NCBI RefSeq assembly: GCF_900087015.1
Contig: NZ_FLKP01000002.1
Location: 1,984,001 to 2,048,000, forward strand
DNA: 64,000 nucleotides
Reading direction: 5' to 3'
Source: Christensenella timonensis
GTDB lineage: Bacteria; Bacillota; Clostridia; Christensenellales; Christensenellaceae
The notes below the pieces were generated by a model. It saw nothing but the letters and a program-made list of their open reading frames with translations. It ran no database searches and had not been told where the DNA came from. The translations under genes were made by a program, and so were the position numbers. Numbering within the stretch: position 1 is the stretch's first letter; the number at the start of each line of letters is the position of its first letter. Shown in pieces: positions 40,601 through 49,766 of this stretch.

Positions 40601-42151
40601 CTAGAACACCAGCCCGATATACGGCGCCAGCGCGATGACCACCGTGGAAACGACGAGCATGGGCACACCGTATTTGAGCACGAATTTGAGGTAAGAGTTA
40701 TAGGGTACGCCGTACATTTCCGCAGTACCCAAATTGACCGCGCCCGGGTAGATGAGCGTCATGAAGTTAAGGCCCACCGTAAACGAGCTGATGAGCACGA
40801 TCTCCCCGCCCACCGCGCCGATGGCCGACGTTGCGAACAGGGCGGACGCCACCGCGCTCAAAATGGGCATGGAAAGCCCCGCGACCCCGCTTGTGGATTG
40901 CAGCGCAAGTCCGATGAGCAGGTAGGAAGCGACCGCCACCACCGCGAAGATCCACAGCGGCACCTGCGCGAGGCCGTTCGATATCCAGTATACGAGCGTA
41001 ACGGACATGCCCTGCGTCGAGCTGCCCATCACGATGGCGATGCCGTTGGCGATGGCTAAGATGAGTACCACGCCCAGCAGGTCTTTTGCCCCGTCGAGGA
41101 AATTCTTGATGAAGTCGTCGATCTTCATGCGGTTGATGGCCATTAGGATCAGCGCCCCTGCGAAGAAGAGGACGGAGAATTCGTTAAAGCCCCAGTCCCC
41201 CAGCGGCGTCGCGTTGCCCGCGCCGAGGATATCGCCCAGTATGGGGACTTTGGAAAGCCCGATGCCGATGGCGTTGACCGCGTTGCCCGCAGCCTCCCCG
41301 CCCAGCGATTCCCACGGGATATAGCCGATCATCAGGATTGCTACCATGACCATGAAGATGATCGCCGAAGCGAACCGCACCGGCGTCATGGCCGGCAATT
41401 CCTTCTTTTCGCCGTCCACGCTCGTCTTTACGCCCTCAATATGCGCGAGCGCGGAAGTCTCCGGGTTCTTGCGCACGCGAGCGCCATAGCGCATGAGCAT
41501 GACCGTGGAGATAATATACATGATAGCAAATAAAACGATGCGCAGCACGATGCCCGAACCGATGGTCAGGTTCGGGTCGCCGATCGCGCCTACCGCCGCG
41601 CCCGTTGCAAAGGGGTTTACCACCGCGGCCATATTCCCCACCGTCGCGCCCACAAAGAGCACGCCGATGCCCGTCATCACATCGTATCCGGCGAGCACGA
41701 ACATGGGGATCACGACCAGCGAAAAAGGCAATATTTCTTCCCAGAAACCAAACACCGTGCCCATCAGGGCAAAGGCCAGGTTCATGATCGCGATCAGCAT
41801 ACCGCCCTTCAGCTTCTTGAGCAGCCTGCCGATGCCCGCTTCCAGCGCGCCTGTCGCCGTCATCACGCTCAAAAAGCCGCCCACTACAAGCAGGGCGATA
41901 CCTACGCCGCTCGAGCGCTGGAAGCCTTCTACCGGCGCCATCAGCACATCCCACAAGCCCTGCGGCTGGGGGCCCGCGTTTTCGACGATCTGCCCGTCCG
42001 CATCAAATGTCGCGTTGTACACCACGTCGCCCGTCTGCGGGTCGCGCACCGATACCGGAATAAAATACGTGAGCACCACCACCACGATGAGCACTATGAA
42101 GATGATCACATAGGCGCTGGGCATCTTGAATTTCTTCTTTGCCTGCTCCAT
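40601..42151 (-). CDS. YfcC/ArcD-like membrane transporter
   Basis: 516 residues with 12 to 13 hydrophobic segments and the family-typical N-terminus (KMPSAYVIIFIVLIVVVVLTYFIPV) and segments GFWEEILPFSLVVIPMFVLAGYD and PFATGAAVGAIGDPNLTIGSG. YfcC-type proteins are predicted amino-acid or carboxylate antiporters or importers. It is two bases downstream of a dipeptidase gene, so amino-acid or peptide products are a plausible substrate. Not established which. Confidence 0.88.
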   Translation of the reverse strand: MEQAKKKFKMPSAYVIIFIVLIVVVVLTYFIPVSVRDPQTGDVVYNATFDADGQIVENAGPQPQGLWDVLMAPVEGFQRSSGVGIALLVVGGFLSVMTATGALEAGIGRLLKKLKGGMLIAIMNLAFALMGTVFGFWEEILPFSLVVIPMFVLAGYDVMTGIGVLFVGATVGNMAAVVNPFATGAAVGAIGDPNLTIGSGIVLRIVLFAIMYIISTVMLMRYGARVRKNPETSALAHIEGVKTSVDGEKKELPAMTPVRFASAIIFMVMVAILMIGYIPWESLGGEAAGNAVNAIGIGLSKVPILGDILGAGNATPLGDWGFNEFSVLFFAGALILMAINRMKIDDFIKNFLDGAKDLLGVVLILAIANGIAIVMGSSTQGMSVTLVYWISNGLAQVPLWIFAVVAVASYLLIGLALQSTSGVAGLSMPILSAVASALFATSAIGAVGGEIVLISSFTVGLNFMTLIYPGAVNLGTAEMYGVPYNSYLKFVLKYGVPMLVVSTVVIALAPYIGLVF

Positions 42152-42153
42152 GC

Positions 42154-43485
42154 TTACCCCTCCGCCGCCAGCAGCACGAACGCGCGCATATACACCGCGA
42201 TCGCGGTCTTGAGATCAGCTGCCACCGCGTGCTCGTTTGCCTCGTGCTCCGTTTTGGGGGCGCCGGGCATGAGCGCGCCAAAGGCGACGATATTGTCCAT
42301 GCTGCGCGCAAATGTCGCGCCGCCTGTTGCGATAGGCTGCGTTTTGGCGTCGCCCGTCACCTCCTGGTATGCCTGCATCAGCGATCTTACCAGCGGCGTA
42401 TCCGTCGATATGTGCAGCGGGCGCAGGTAATCGAACTGCTCCACGCCGATCCCGTAAGGTTCCGCAGCCTTTTTGAGCGCGTCCGTCACTTTTTCCTTTT
42501 CGTACGTCACCGGAAAACGGATATCGACGCCCAGCGTCTGTTTGCCCGGCTTCATATCCGCCAGCCCCACATTGAACGTGAGCTTGCCCGAATATTCATC
42601 AGACACGTCGCCGAAGATATCCCGTCCGTTTGCGTCCGTACATTTTTCCGCGAGGAATTTGACCATGCCCTCCGTGTTCCCCGCCAGGGCAAGCGCCTGC
42701 GCGAGGCGCACGATGGCGTTGACGCCCTTATCGGCCGCCATTGCATGTACCGCCTTGCCGTGCACGACAAGCTTTCCGTTTTCTTCTGTAAAATCGTAGC
42801 CCAGTTTCTTTAATGCCTGCGCCGTCTTGGCGTCGGCGCCTGTTTGCGCACTGCCCGCGACTGCGTTTAAGGCCGTGCCGCCCGAAAGCGTAACGCTATT
42901 TTTCCGCGCCGCTGTGAGCGTATATTCCACCAGTCCCTTTTCTGCGTAAAGCAGCGGGAAATCCGCGTCCGGCGTGAAGCCCATGGTCGGGTGTTCCTCT
43001 TTTTCCGCGTAGGCCTTGACGCCCCGCCACAGCGATTCCTCGTCCGTGCAAAAGATGAAGCGCACGCGCCGCCTAAGCTTTGCCCCGCCGTCCAGCAGGA
43101 GTTTTAAGGCATACAGTGCGGCGAGCGTGGGGCCTTTGTCGTCGCTCGTGCCCCGCCCATAGAGCATGCCGTCTTTTTCCGTGAGCGTAAAGGGCGGCGT
43201 CGCCCAATTTTCCACGTCGTCCGCGGGAACGACGTCCAGATGCCCCAATACGCCCACCATTTCTTTTCCTTCGCCCGCTTCCGCGTACGCATAGTACCCG
43301 TCCGGGTCTACCGTGACCGCAAACCCCATGCGGCGGGCGATGGATACCATCGCATCGAGCGCCTGCGCGACGCCCGCGCCCATCGGCGCGCCCTCCTGTG
43401 CCGGTGCGTTTTTGCTGTTTGCCGCCACCAGTGCGCGCAGGTCTTCCACATAATCCGGAAACGCCGCTTCGATCGCTGTTTTCAT
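42154..43485 (-). CDS. pepV: M20-family dipeptidase (PepV/Sapep-like)
   Basis: 443 residues. Metal and catalytic motifs of the M20 di-zinc peptidases: GHLDVVPADD (H82, D84), GRGTSDDKGPT (D115, D116) and CTDEESLW (E149, E150), with the large PepV lid insertion in the middle. It should cleave dipeptides in the cytoplasm. First gene of an operon with the YfcC-like transporter, which suggests joint use of peptides or export of their amino acids. Confidence 0.92.
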   Translation of the reverse strand: MKTAIEAAFPDYVEDLRALVAANSKNAPAQEGAPMGAGVAQALDAMVSIARRMGFAVTVDPDGYYAYAEAGEGKEMVGVLGHLDVVPADDVENWATPPFTLTEKDGMLYGRGTSDDKGPTLAALYALKLLLDGGAKLRRRVRFIFCTDEESLWRGVKAYAEKEEHPTMGFTPDADFPLLYAEKGLVEYTLTAARKNSVTLSGGTALNAVAGSAQTGADAKTAQALKKLGYDFTEENGKLVVHGKAVHAMAADKGVNAIVRLAQALALAGNTEGMVKFLAEKCTDANGRDIFGDVSDEYSGKLTFNVGLADMKPGKQTLGVDIRFPVTYEKEKVTDALKKAAEPYGIGVEQFDYLRPLHISTDTPLVRSLMQAYQEVTGDAKTQPIATGGATFARSMDNIVAFGALMPGAPKTEHEANEHAVAADLKTAIAVYMRAFVLLAAEG

Positions 43486-43591
43486 GTTCCGCCCTCCTGT
43501 ATTTTTACTGTTTTGTACCGCATTTATGAATATAAAATATATACCCTGATTTTTTAATGAATAACACGATCTGCCCGCCGGAAAAATTCGC

Positions 43592-43621
43592 TTACATTTC
43601 CCTGCGGTTTTCTGGTATACT
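43592..43621 (+). promoter_or_regulatory. Promoter of the CarD gene
   Basis: TTACAT (43592-43597) and TATACT (43616-43621), 18 bases apart; start near 43628, directly before a strong terminator hairpin. Confidence 0.55.
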
Positions 43622-43630
43622 ATAAGTAAT

Positions 43631-43685
43631 GACGCGCAGTCAAAAAGACGTAAGTCCTGTCGTTTTTACAGTGCGTCCTTTTTTT
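43631..43685 (+). terminator. Leader terminator / candidate attenuator ahead of carD
   Basis: Pairing 43631-43649 with 43659-43677 gives a stem of about 17 pairs (GACGC-G-C outermost, AAAAA/TTTTT and GAC/GTC inside; two mismatches and one bulge) followed by CC and seven Ts. It lies between promoter and ribosome binding site (AAAAGGAGTG, about 43694), so default transcription would end before the gene. Confidence 0.65.
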
Positions 43686-43710
43686 ACCACTGAAAAGGAG
43701 TGATGGAAAC

Positions 43711-44220
43711 GTGTTCCAACAAGATGATTATGTGATGCACGAGTCCGCGGGCGTATGCCGCGTTGCGGGCGTGGAAGAACGTGACTTTATGCAAGGGGAA
43801 AAAAGGCGGTACTATATTTTAAAGCCCCTGCACTCTCCCTGCGACAGTATATTCGTCCCTGTGGACGGCAACATCAAAATGCGCAATATCCTGACGAAGG
43901 AACAGGCCAACGAGCTGGTGGAAAAGATCCCGGAGATCAAGGCGGAGTGGCTCGACGACGACAGCGCGCGCGAACAAAGCTATAAGGACGCGCTCGCCTC
44001 CTTTGACTGTTACGAATGGGTCAAGGTCGTAAAGAGCCTTTACCTGCGCATTTCGGAGCGCAAGCAGGATGGCAGGAAGCCGCTTTTGATGGACGAGAAG
44101 TATATGGCTATGGCGGAGGATTACCTGCACGGCGAGCTTTCCGTGGCGCTCGACATCCCGCTCGACAAGATCAGGCCATACATCGCCCGCCGCATCCGCG
44201 AAGCGGACATGGACTGGTAA
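43711..44220 (+). CDS. CarD-family transcription factor
   Basis: 169 residues. The N-terminal RNA-polymerase-interacting domain begins MFQQDDYVMHESAGVCRVAGVEERDF...RRYYILKPLHSPCDSIFVPVD, and the C-terminal helical domain follows (about 80-165). CarD-like proteins bind the beta subunit and stabilise open promoter complexes. AAGGAG precedes the start codon at the usual distance; GTG is used as start (43711). The gene is monocistronic, with a leader hairpin and a shared downstream terminator. Confidence 0.9.
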   Translation: MFQQDDYVMHESAGVCRVAGVEERDFMQGEKRRYYILKPLHSPCDSIFVPVDGNIKMRNILTKEQANELVEKIPEIKAEWLDDDSAREQSYKDALASFDCYEWVKVVKSLYLRISERKQDGRKPLLMDEKYMAMAEDYLHGELSVALDIPLDKIRPYIARRIREADMDW

Positions 44221-44238
44221 GCGCTTTCCCAATATAAT

Positions 44239-44276
44239 AAAAAGCCGCACAGGGACTGGTTCCCGTGCGGCTTTTT
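44239..44276. terminator. Bidirectional terminator between carD and the LiaF-like gene
   Basis: AAAAAGCCGCAC and GTGCGGCTTTTT arms with internal GGGA/TCCC pairs. Confidence 0.9.
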
Positions 44277-44287
44277 CGGTTTTCTTT

Positions 44288-44995
44288 TCAGATATAGTGC
44301 ACTTCTACTCCCGCCATGGAGATATTGCCGCTGACTGTGACGTGCGGCGAGGACGCTTCATGGTATGGCGTTCCCGTAAAACTCAGGCTGCCCATGCCCG
44401 CGTGGGTGCCGTTGGAAACCTGCCAGTTTTTGGGCACGTACAGCTCGATGTTCCCAAACTTACAGTCCACGAAGATCTCCGCCCCGTTAGGGCTTATTTG
44501 CACCTGGTCGAAGTAGACCTCCAGCGAACCGAACGAGCAGGAAAGATTCGCGTATTCCAGCGCGCCCGCCCGCAGGTAGCGGGTCGTCCCGCTGAAGCTC
44601 ACGTTGATGGACGGTCGGTTTTCGTCGCTCGTATCTTCGCAGGCCGTTCCTTCCGGCCGGCAGCCCCCGTGGGAATAGCTGCCTGTATGGCGCGGGCGCT
44701 TGTGGAACAATATCCCGAACCCGATCGTCAATAAAATGCCCGCGACGACCAGGATCCACGGCTGCAAAAACGGCAGCTTGAGCGGCGCCTGGAAGATCAT
44801 GTACAGCAGCGCCAGCGGGACGAACATTCCCCAAGCCGCACGGCTCATGATGAGCTGCACGATCACCGCGACGAGCAGGATCGCGCCCAGCAGCGGCCAA
44901 AACCCGATACTGCCGAAGGGCACGAGCTGGCTGGCGATGAGCACCACCGTCGCCAAAATAAAGAATATCCCCCAAAACCAATTTCTACCTTTCAT
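44288..44995 (-). CDS. LiaF-like membrane protein
   Basis: 235 residues. Four hydrophobic segments (about 6-24, 30-49, 53-69, 78-98) are followed by a soluble beta-rich domain ending TPYHEASSPHVTVSGNISMAGVEVHYI, the pattern of LiaF/VraT-type C-terminal domains. LiaF proteins hold envelope-stress regulators inactive. It overlaps the LytTR gene by 11 bases and so probably modulates that regulator. Confidence 0.85.
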   Translation of the reverse strand: MKGRNWFWGIFFILATVVLIASQLVPFGSIGFWPLLGAILLVAVIVQLIMSRAAWGMFVPLALLYMIFQAPLKLPFLQPWILVVAGILLTIGFGILFHKRPRHTGSYSHGGCRPEGTACEDTSDENRPSINVSFSGTTRYLRAGALEYANLSCSFGSLEVYFDQVQISPNGAEIFVDCKFGNIELYVPKNWQVSNGTHAGMGSLSFTGTPYHEASSPHVTVSGNISMAGVEVHYI

Positions 44996-45449
44996 ATTTC
45001 ATCCTTTCCTGTAAACGCTCCTTGAGGACCGCATAATAACGCCGGGAGACATATACATGTTTGCAGGAGTTACGGAACTCGATGCGGCTGGAAGCCGTGA
45101 TGTTGCGGGTGATCGCGTGGATACGGCGCATGTTGACGATCGCCGATTTTGAAATGCGCACAAAATACGGGGGCAGCGATTCTTCCAGCTCGTACAGGCG
45201 GTACTTCACGCGGAACAACTCTCCGGCGGTATGCGCATACACCGTTTCCCCTTCCGTTTCAAAGAACAGCACCTCTCCCAGCGGGAAATAATACTCGCGG
45301 CCTCCCTGCAAAAACACGATGTCCGCGCCCGGCGTTTCCTGCTCCATGACGAACCTGCAGACCGCGCGCACCGCGGCGTTTTCTGTGCGGCAGCGGATCA
45401 CTACCTCGTCTTCTTCTATCCCGTTTTGCACTTCCACCCGTACCTTCAA
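44985..45449 (-). CDS. LytTR-domain DNA-binding regulator
   Basis: 154 residues. About 45 N-terminal residues of unknown kind precede a LytTR domain (EVLFFETEGETVYAHTAGELFRVKYRLYELEESLPPYFVRISKSAIVNMRRI). It has no receiver domain, unlike classical LytR/AgrA. Standalone LytTR proteins paired with small membrane proteins are common in Firmicutes, often in membrane-controlled self-regulating circuits. The LiaF-like partner downstream fits that model. Confidence 0.9.
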   Translation of the reverse strand: MKVRVEVQNGIEEDEVVIRCRTENAAVRAVCRFVMEQETPGADIVFLQGGREYYFPLGEVLFFETEGETVYAHTAGELFRVKYRLYELEESLPPYFVRISKSAIVNMRRIHAITRNITASSRIEFRNSCKHVYVSRRYYAVLKERLQERMKYER

Positions 45450-45648
45450 ACCCGTTTCTTCCTTTCCCCTGCATTATAACAATCCATACGGGCCTTGCAT
45501 AGCGTTTTTGTGCAACAGGTAACAAGCGGCCGCCAAGCGGTAGGAAAACATTCTGTTAAATTTATGCCCGCGCTTTTCCTTCGCATGGAAAAAGGCGTTC
45601 GGCGGTGGTACAATAAGAAGAAAACATTCTCCCGGAGGGATTGCAGGT

Positions 45649-46839
45649 ATGAAGGGTTTCCTGAAAGGCTTTTTGTGCGGCGTGCTCGCGCTTGCGCTCG
45701 TCCTTGTGTGTATCGTCGCCTTTGACGGTTCGGGCGCGGTCTTGAGCAACGCCGCCCTTTCCCCAGTGTTTGCCAAAATGCAGCAGATACAGAGGCTGGT
45801 CGACGATAAATTTTATTTTGAACAGGACGAAGGGCAAATCGCGGAGGGCGCGTATGCCGGTATGCTCGCCGGGCTCGGCGACCGTTTTTCCTATTACCTC
45901 GATCCGTACGCATACCAGCAGTTCATGCGCTCGCTGCAGGGAAACTATACGGGTATCGGCGCGAGCGTAACACAGGACGGTGAAACGCTTGAAACTTCCG
46001 TCACCGGCGTCGACGAAGGCGGCCCGGCCGATGAAGCAGGCATGGAGGAAGGGGATATCATCGTCGCCGTAGACGGCGTAGACGTGACGCAGATGCCCCT
46101 GGAGGAGATCATCTACGACCACATCATGGGCGATGTGGATACGCAGCTCACCGTCACGGTGGAGCGCGGCGGCGCGCGGGTCGACCTGCCCATGACGCGC
46201 AAGACCATCATCGAGCAAACGGTCAAGCACCGCATGCTGGACGAAGAAACGGGATATTTGCAGGTCACCTCCTTCGAGGACGAGAGCGTGCAGCAGTTTC
46301 AGGACGCGCTCGGCGACCTGCAAAGCCGGGGTATGCGGCGTATCGTCTATGACCTGCGCGGCAACGGCGGCGGTTCGCTTTCCGCGGTCGTAAGCATGCT
46401 CGATTATCTGCTGCCCGACGGGCTGCTGGTATACACCGAGGATGGGGACGGCAACCGCCTCTCAACCTACGAGGGCAGCGACGGGCACGAGCTAAACCTC
46501 CCCGCCGTCATTTTGGTGGACGAAGGCACGGCCAGCGCTTCCGAGGTCTTTTCCAGCGCCATGCGCGATTATGGGCGCGCCAAGCTCGTAGGCACGCAGA
46601 CATACGGCAAGGGCATCGTGCAGCAAATCTATCCCCTGGGCGACGGCAGCGCCATAAAGCTCACCTCCTCCGCGTATTTCACCAAGAGCGGCACGCCCAT
46701 ACAGGGGATCGGGCTTACGCCGGACGTCGTGGCGGAAATGGCGGACGGGGAACCAAAAGACCCCGCGCAGGAGCTTGACGCGGCGCACGACGCACAGCTT
46801 GCCGCCGGGCTGCGCGCCCTCGGCCACCGGCAGGAATGA
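45649..46839 (+). CDS. S41-family C-terminal processing protease
   Basis: 396 residues. An N-terminal membrane anchor or signal (about 7-26) precedes a PDZ domain (NYTGIGASV...GPADEAGMEEGDIIVAVDG) and the S41 catalytic domain with the Ser/Lys pair in DEGTASASEVF and TQTYGKGIV. CtpA-type enzymes trim proteins outside the membrane. CGGAGGG precedes the ATG; a TACAAT with weak TGGAAA (17 bases apart) lies 40 bases ahead. Stands alone between the LytTR unit and the EAL gene. Confidence 0.93.
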   Translation: MKGFLKGFLCGVLALALVLVCIVAFDGSGAVLSNAALSPVFAKMQQIQRLVDDKFYFEQDEGQIAEGAYAGMLAGLGDRFSYYLDPYAYQQFMRSLQGNYTGIGASVTQDGETLETSVTGVDEGGPADEAGMEEGDIIVAVDGVDVTQMPLEEIIYDHIMGDVDTQLTVTVERGGARVDLPMTRKTIIEQTVKHRMLDEETGYLQVTSFEDESVQQFQDALGDLQSRGMRRIVYDLRGNGGGSLSAVVSMLDYLLPDGLLVYTEDGDGNRLSTYEGSDGHELNLPAVILVDEGTASASEVFSSAMRDYGRAKLVGTQTYGKGIVQQIYPLGDGSAIKLTSSAYFTKSGTPIQGIGLTPDVVAEMADGEPKDPAQELDAAHDAQLAAGLRALGHRQE

Positions 46840-46975
46840 GCCCTTTCCTTAAAATCATACCCGCAAGGTATAAATTCATGGCGTTTTCCGCTTACTTATG
46901 ATAAAATGGGAGTATCTGCAAAGCGCTTTGTTTTGGAGATTCTTTCCGTAAAAAACATGGTAAAGGAAGCAGCCA

Positions 46976-48946
46976 ATGGTCTGGAACATCACCGCGGAAT
47001 GTTTTTCTGTCGTCATATTATGTATCCTGTGGGTCTATTCCCGCCAGGGCAACTTTTTGCCGACGCTCAAAAACAAGCTCTTCCAGGTATGCTTCCTCGT
47101 CACCTTCATCGCCATCTCCTCCAACATCGCTTCCACGCTGATGCTGTACCACTACCAGGACGTGCCGATGTTTTTGAGCTGGCTCGTGACGACGGTCTAT
47201 TTCGTGACGACGCCGCTGATGGGCGTGGTGTATTTCTGGTATGCGTTCTCCATCGTGTTCGAGGGGCACCCGCGCTTTTGGCGCCTGCTGCTTTTGTCGT
47301 CTGTCCCGGCGGCGGCTTACCTGGCGCTGATACTGTTAAACCCGCTTACACACTGGATTTTCGATATCAGCCCCACGGACGGTTATGTGCGCGGCAAGGC
47401 GCTGGCCGTGACCTACGTCATCTTCTATCTCTACTGCTTTTCGTGCCTGGTCATCTCGCTTTTGTGGGGCAAGCACCTGGAACGCTCCATCCGCAACATA
47501 CTGGCCTCTTTCCCCATCGTTGCGGGGGTCGCGATCGTCGTGCAGCAGCTATTCCCGGAATATATCCTGTCCGGCTCCGCCGCGACCTGCGCCCTTTTGA
47601 TCATTTACCTGTATTTGCAGAACAAGCAGATCTCCCTTGACCACCTGACGGGGCTGCCCAACCGGCAAAGCTTCCTGAAAATGCTGGAGCTGCGCATGGA
47701 GCGCCACCAGAGCGAGCCGTTTACCGTGCTTGTCCTGTCACTGAAAAATTTCAAGACCGTCAACGACAATTTCGGGCAGCACAACGGCAACCTGGTGCTG
47801 CGCGCCGTCGCGGAATACCTGCGCACGGCCGCCCGCCGCAGCCTTGTTTACCGCTACAGCGGCGACGAATTCGCCATCCTGCCCGGCCGGCCGGCCGAGC
47901 GGGACACAGACGACCTGATCGGCGCGGTGAGCCACCGCATGACGCTCCCATGGGAGGCGGGCACATGCAGCACGCTTTTGTCGTGCGGGCTTGCCGTCGT
48001 CCAATACCCCAGCAGCGCGGTCAATGTGGAAGGCCTCGTCGACGGCATCGAATCCACCGTGGCGGAGGCGAAAAAAAACGCGCACCAGAGCTGCTGTTAT
48101 TGTACGCAGGAAATGCTCGACCAGCTAAGGCGCCGCAGCCGCATCATCGATATTTTAAAGCAGCGTCTCGCGGCGGACAGCTTCGAGGTCTATTACCAGC
48201 CCATCCTTTCGCTCGACAGCATGAAGTTCAACAAGGCGGAGGCCTTGCTGCGCCTGAACGATACGCCCATTGGCCCCATCTACCCGTCCGAGTTCATCCC
48301 CATTGCGGAAGACACGGGGCTCATCACCGGCATCACCTACCAGGTGCTCGCCAAGGTGTGCGCCTTTTTGAGGCGGCAGCTCGATGAAGGCAAGGAAGTG
48401 GACACCATCAGCGTCAACTTCTCCTCCAAGCAGTTTTTGCAGGAGGATATTGCGCAGCGCGTGTTCGACATCATCGAAGCGAGCGGCGCGCCCTTTTCGC
48501 ACCTCAAAATCGAGATCACGGAAAGCACGCTCATGGAAAACTTTGAGGCGGTAAGCAGCTTCCTAGGCGAAATACACAGCCGCGGCGTGCGCTTTGCGCT
48601 CGACGATTTCGGCGTGGGTTATTCCAATATCTCCACTGTGCTCGGCTTCCCCATCAGTACGGTCAAGCTGGACAAAAGCCTCGTTTGGTCTTCCGTCAAC
48701 AACCGCAAATCCGAGGCCGTCGTGCGGCACATGATCGCCGCTTTCAAAGAGGTGGGCATCGATATCCTGGCGGAAGGCGTGGAAAACGAACAACAGCGCG
48801 ACTTTATTATGGAATGCGGCTGCGACATGATACAGGGCTTTTTGTATGCAAAGCCTATGCCGCCGGGCGACGCGGCGGCTTTTTTGGGGAATTCGCCGGA
48901 GGACGCGCCCCATATCGAGGAGAACCTTTATGAAAAAATCTTCTAA
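46976..48946 (+). CDS. Membrane GGDEF-EAL protein, probable c-di-GMP phosphodiesterase
   Basis: 656 residues. An N-terminal region with seven hydrophobic segments (to about residue 210) resembles histidine-kinase-type seven-helix sensors. The GGDEF domain (DHLTGLPNRQSF) has SGDEF at its active site, and the EAL domain keeps EALLRL, the asparagine in SVNFSSKQF, EITES and LDDFGVGYSN, so hydrolysis is likely. Its last 17 bases overlap the start of a pilin-like gene, so both are on one transcript. It sits at the left flank of the type IV pilus locus. Confidence 0.92.
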   Translation: MVWNITAECFSVVILCILWVYSRQGNFLPTLKNKLFQVCFLVTFIAISSNIASTLMLYHYQDVPMFLSWLVTTVYFVTTPLMGVVYFWYAFSIVFEGHPRFWRLLLLSSVPAAAYLALILLNPLTHWIFDISPTDGYVRGKALAVTYVIFYLYCFSCLVISLLWGKHLERSIRNILASFPIVAGVAIVVQQLFPEYILSGSAATCALLIIYLYLQNKQISLDHLTGLPNRQSFLKMLELRMERHQSEPFTVLVLSLKNFKTVNDNFGQHNGNLVLRAVAEYLRTAARRSLVYRYSGDEFAILPGRPAERDTDDLIGAVSHRMTLPWEAGTCSTLLSCGLAVVQYPSSAVNVEGLVDGIESTVAEAKKNAHQSCCYCTQEMLDQLRRRSRIIDILKQRLAADSFEVYYQPILSLDSMKFNKAEALLRLNDTPIGPIYPSEFIPIAEDTGLITGITYQVLAKVCAFLRRQLDEGKEVDTISVNFSSKQFLQEDIAQRVFDIIEASGAPFSHLKIEITESTLMENFEAVSSFLGEIHSRGVRFALDDFGVGYSNISTVLGFPISTVKLDKSLVWSSVNNRKSEAVVRHMIAAFKEVGIDILAEGVENEQQRDFIMECGCDMIQGFLYAKPMPPGDAAAFLGNSPEDAPHIEENLYEKIF

Positions 48947-49703
48947 AAAAGCTTTTACACTCATCGAGCTCATGGTCACGATCGCCATCATCGGCGTTCT
49001 TGCCGCGCTGCTCGTCCCCGCGATGGGCGCGCTGGCTGCGGATTCGCAGGCCGCCGCCTGCAGCGATTACCGCAACGCGGCCATCGGACAGTATGCGGCA
49101 AACACGGTCGGCGATCCATCGTATACGCTGGGCCAGTTCTTAACCGACGAACAAATTACCTGCCCGTACGGCGGGGCGTATTCCGCCTCCAAGGACGAGG
49201 ACGGAAACAACGTGATCATCTGTTCGCTGCACGGGCTTTCGGGCGGCGGCATGCCTGAGGACCCGGGAACGGTCGTTGGGCGCTCCGTTTACGAAACTTA
49301 CCTTTCGTTTGTGCAGCGCTACGACGCGGCTTCGCCCGAAGAACAGGCACAGATCGCGGCGCGCGGCGACAACGACAGCCTGCGCAACGCCCTGCTCGCG
49401 CAGTACGGCGGAACATGGCCGCAGTTCCCGCAATCACTGATCGACAAATACGGCATCAAGCTGAATCCGGGCGAAACGCTGTACGTACAGCCGTTCGTCA
49501 ATTCTAACCGTACGTCCGGCGAGACGAGCGTCGTGGTATATGCGAGCGTCTATCCACAAAACGGCAGGTGGTATACCGGCTACATCTACGACCACGAGGA
49601 GGGCGTGTGGTACAAGGGCCCGGGTATTTCCGTGACCACGCCGTGGGCGCAGATCAAGGAAAAGCTGCACGACCCCAACGGCCGCTGGACAGCGCTCAAA
49701 TAG
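48930..49703 (+). CDS. Pilin-like protein with long C-terminal domain
   Basis: 257 residues. KKSSKKAFTLIELMVTIAIIGVLAALLVP is a type III (prepilin) signal, cleaved before F with Ala at -1 instead of the usual Gly, and the Glu at +5 is present. About 220 further residues form a globular part with four cysteines and no recognised domain. The ATG at 48930 lies inside the end of the EAL gene. A bidirectional terminator follows. It may be a minor pilin or tip protein, co-expressed with a c-di-GMP enzyme. Confidence 0.85.
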   Translation: MKKSSKKAFTLIELMVTIAIIGVLAALLVPAMGALAADSQAAACSDYRNAAIGQYAANTVGDPSYTLGQFLTDEQITCPYGGAYSASKDEDGNNVIICSLHGLSGGGMPEDPGTVVGRSVYETYLSFVQRYDAASPEEQAQIAARGDNDSLRNALLAQYGGTWPQFPQSLIDKYGIKLNPGETLYVQPFVNSNRTSGETSVVVYASVYPQNGRWYTGYIYDHEEGVWYKGPGISVTTPWAQIKEKLHDPNGRWTALK

Positions 49704-49719
49704 CGAAAAAGAAGGCATC

Positions 49720-49749
49720 AAAAAAGCCGCCCGAAACGGGCGGCTTTTT
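49720..49749. terminator. Bidirectional terminator between the two pilin-like genes
   Basis: AAAAAGCCGCCCG and CGGGCGGCTTTTT arms around AAA. Confidence 0.9.
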
Positions 49750-49766
49750 GGTTGTGGATTATTGGA

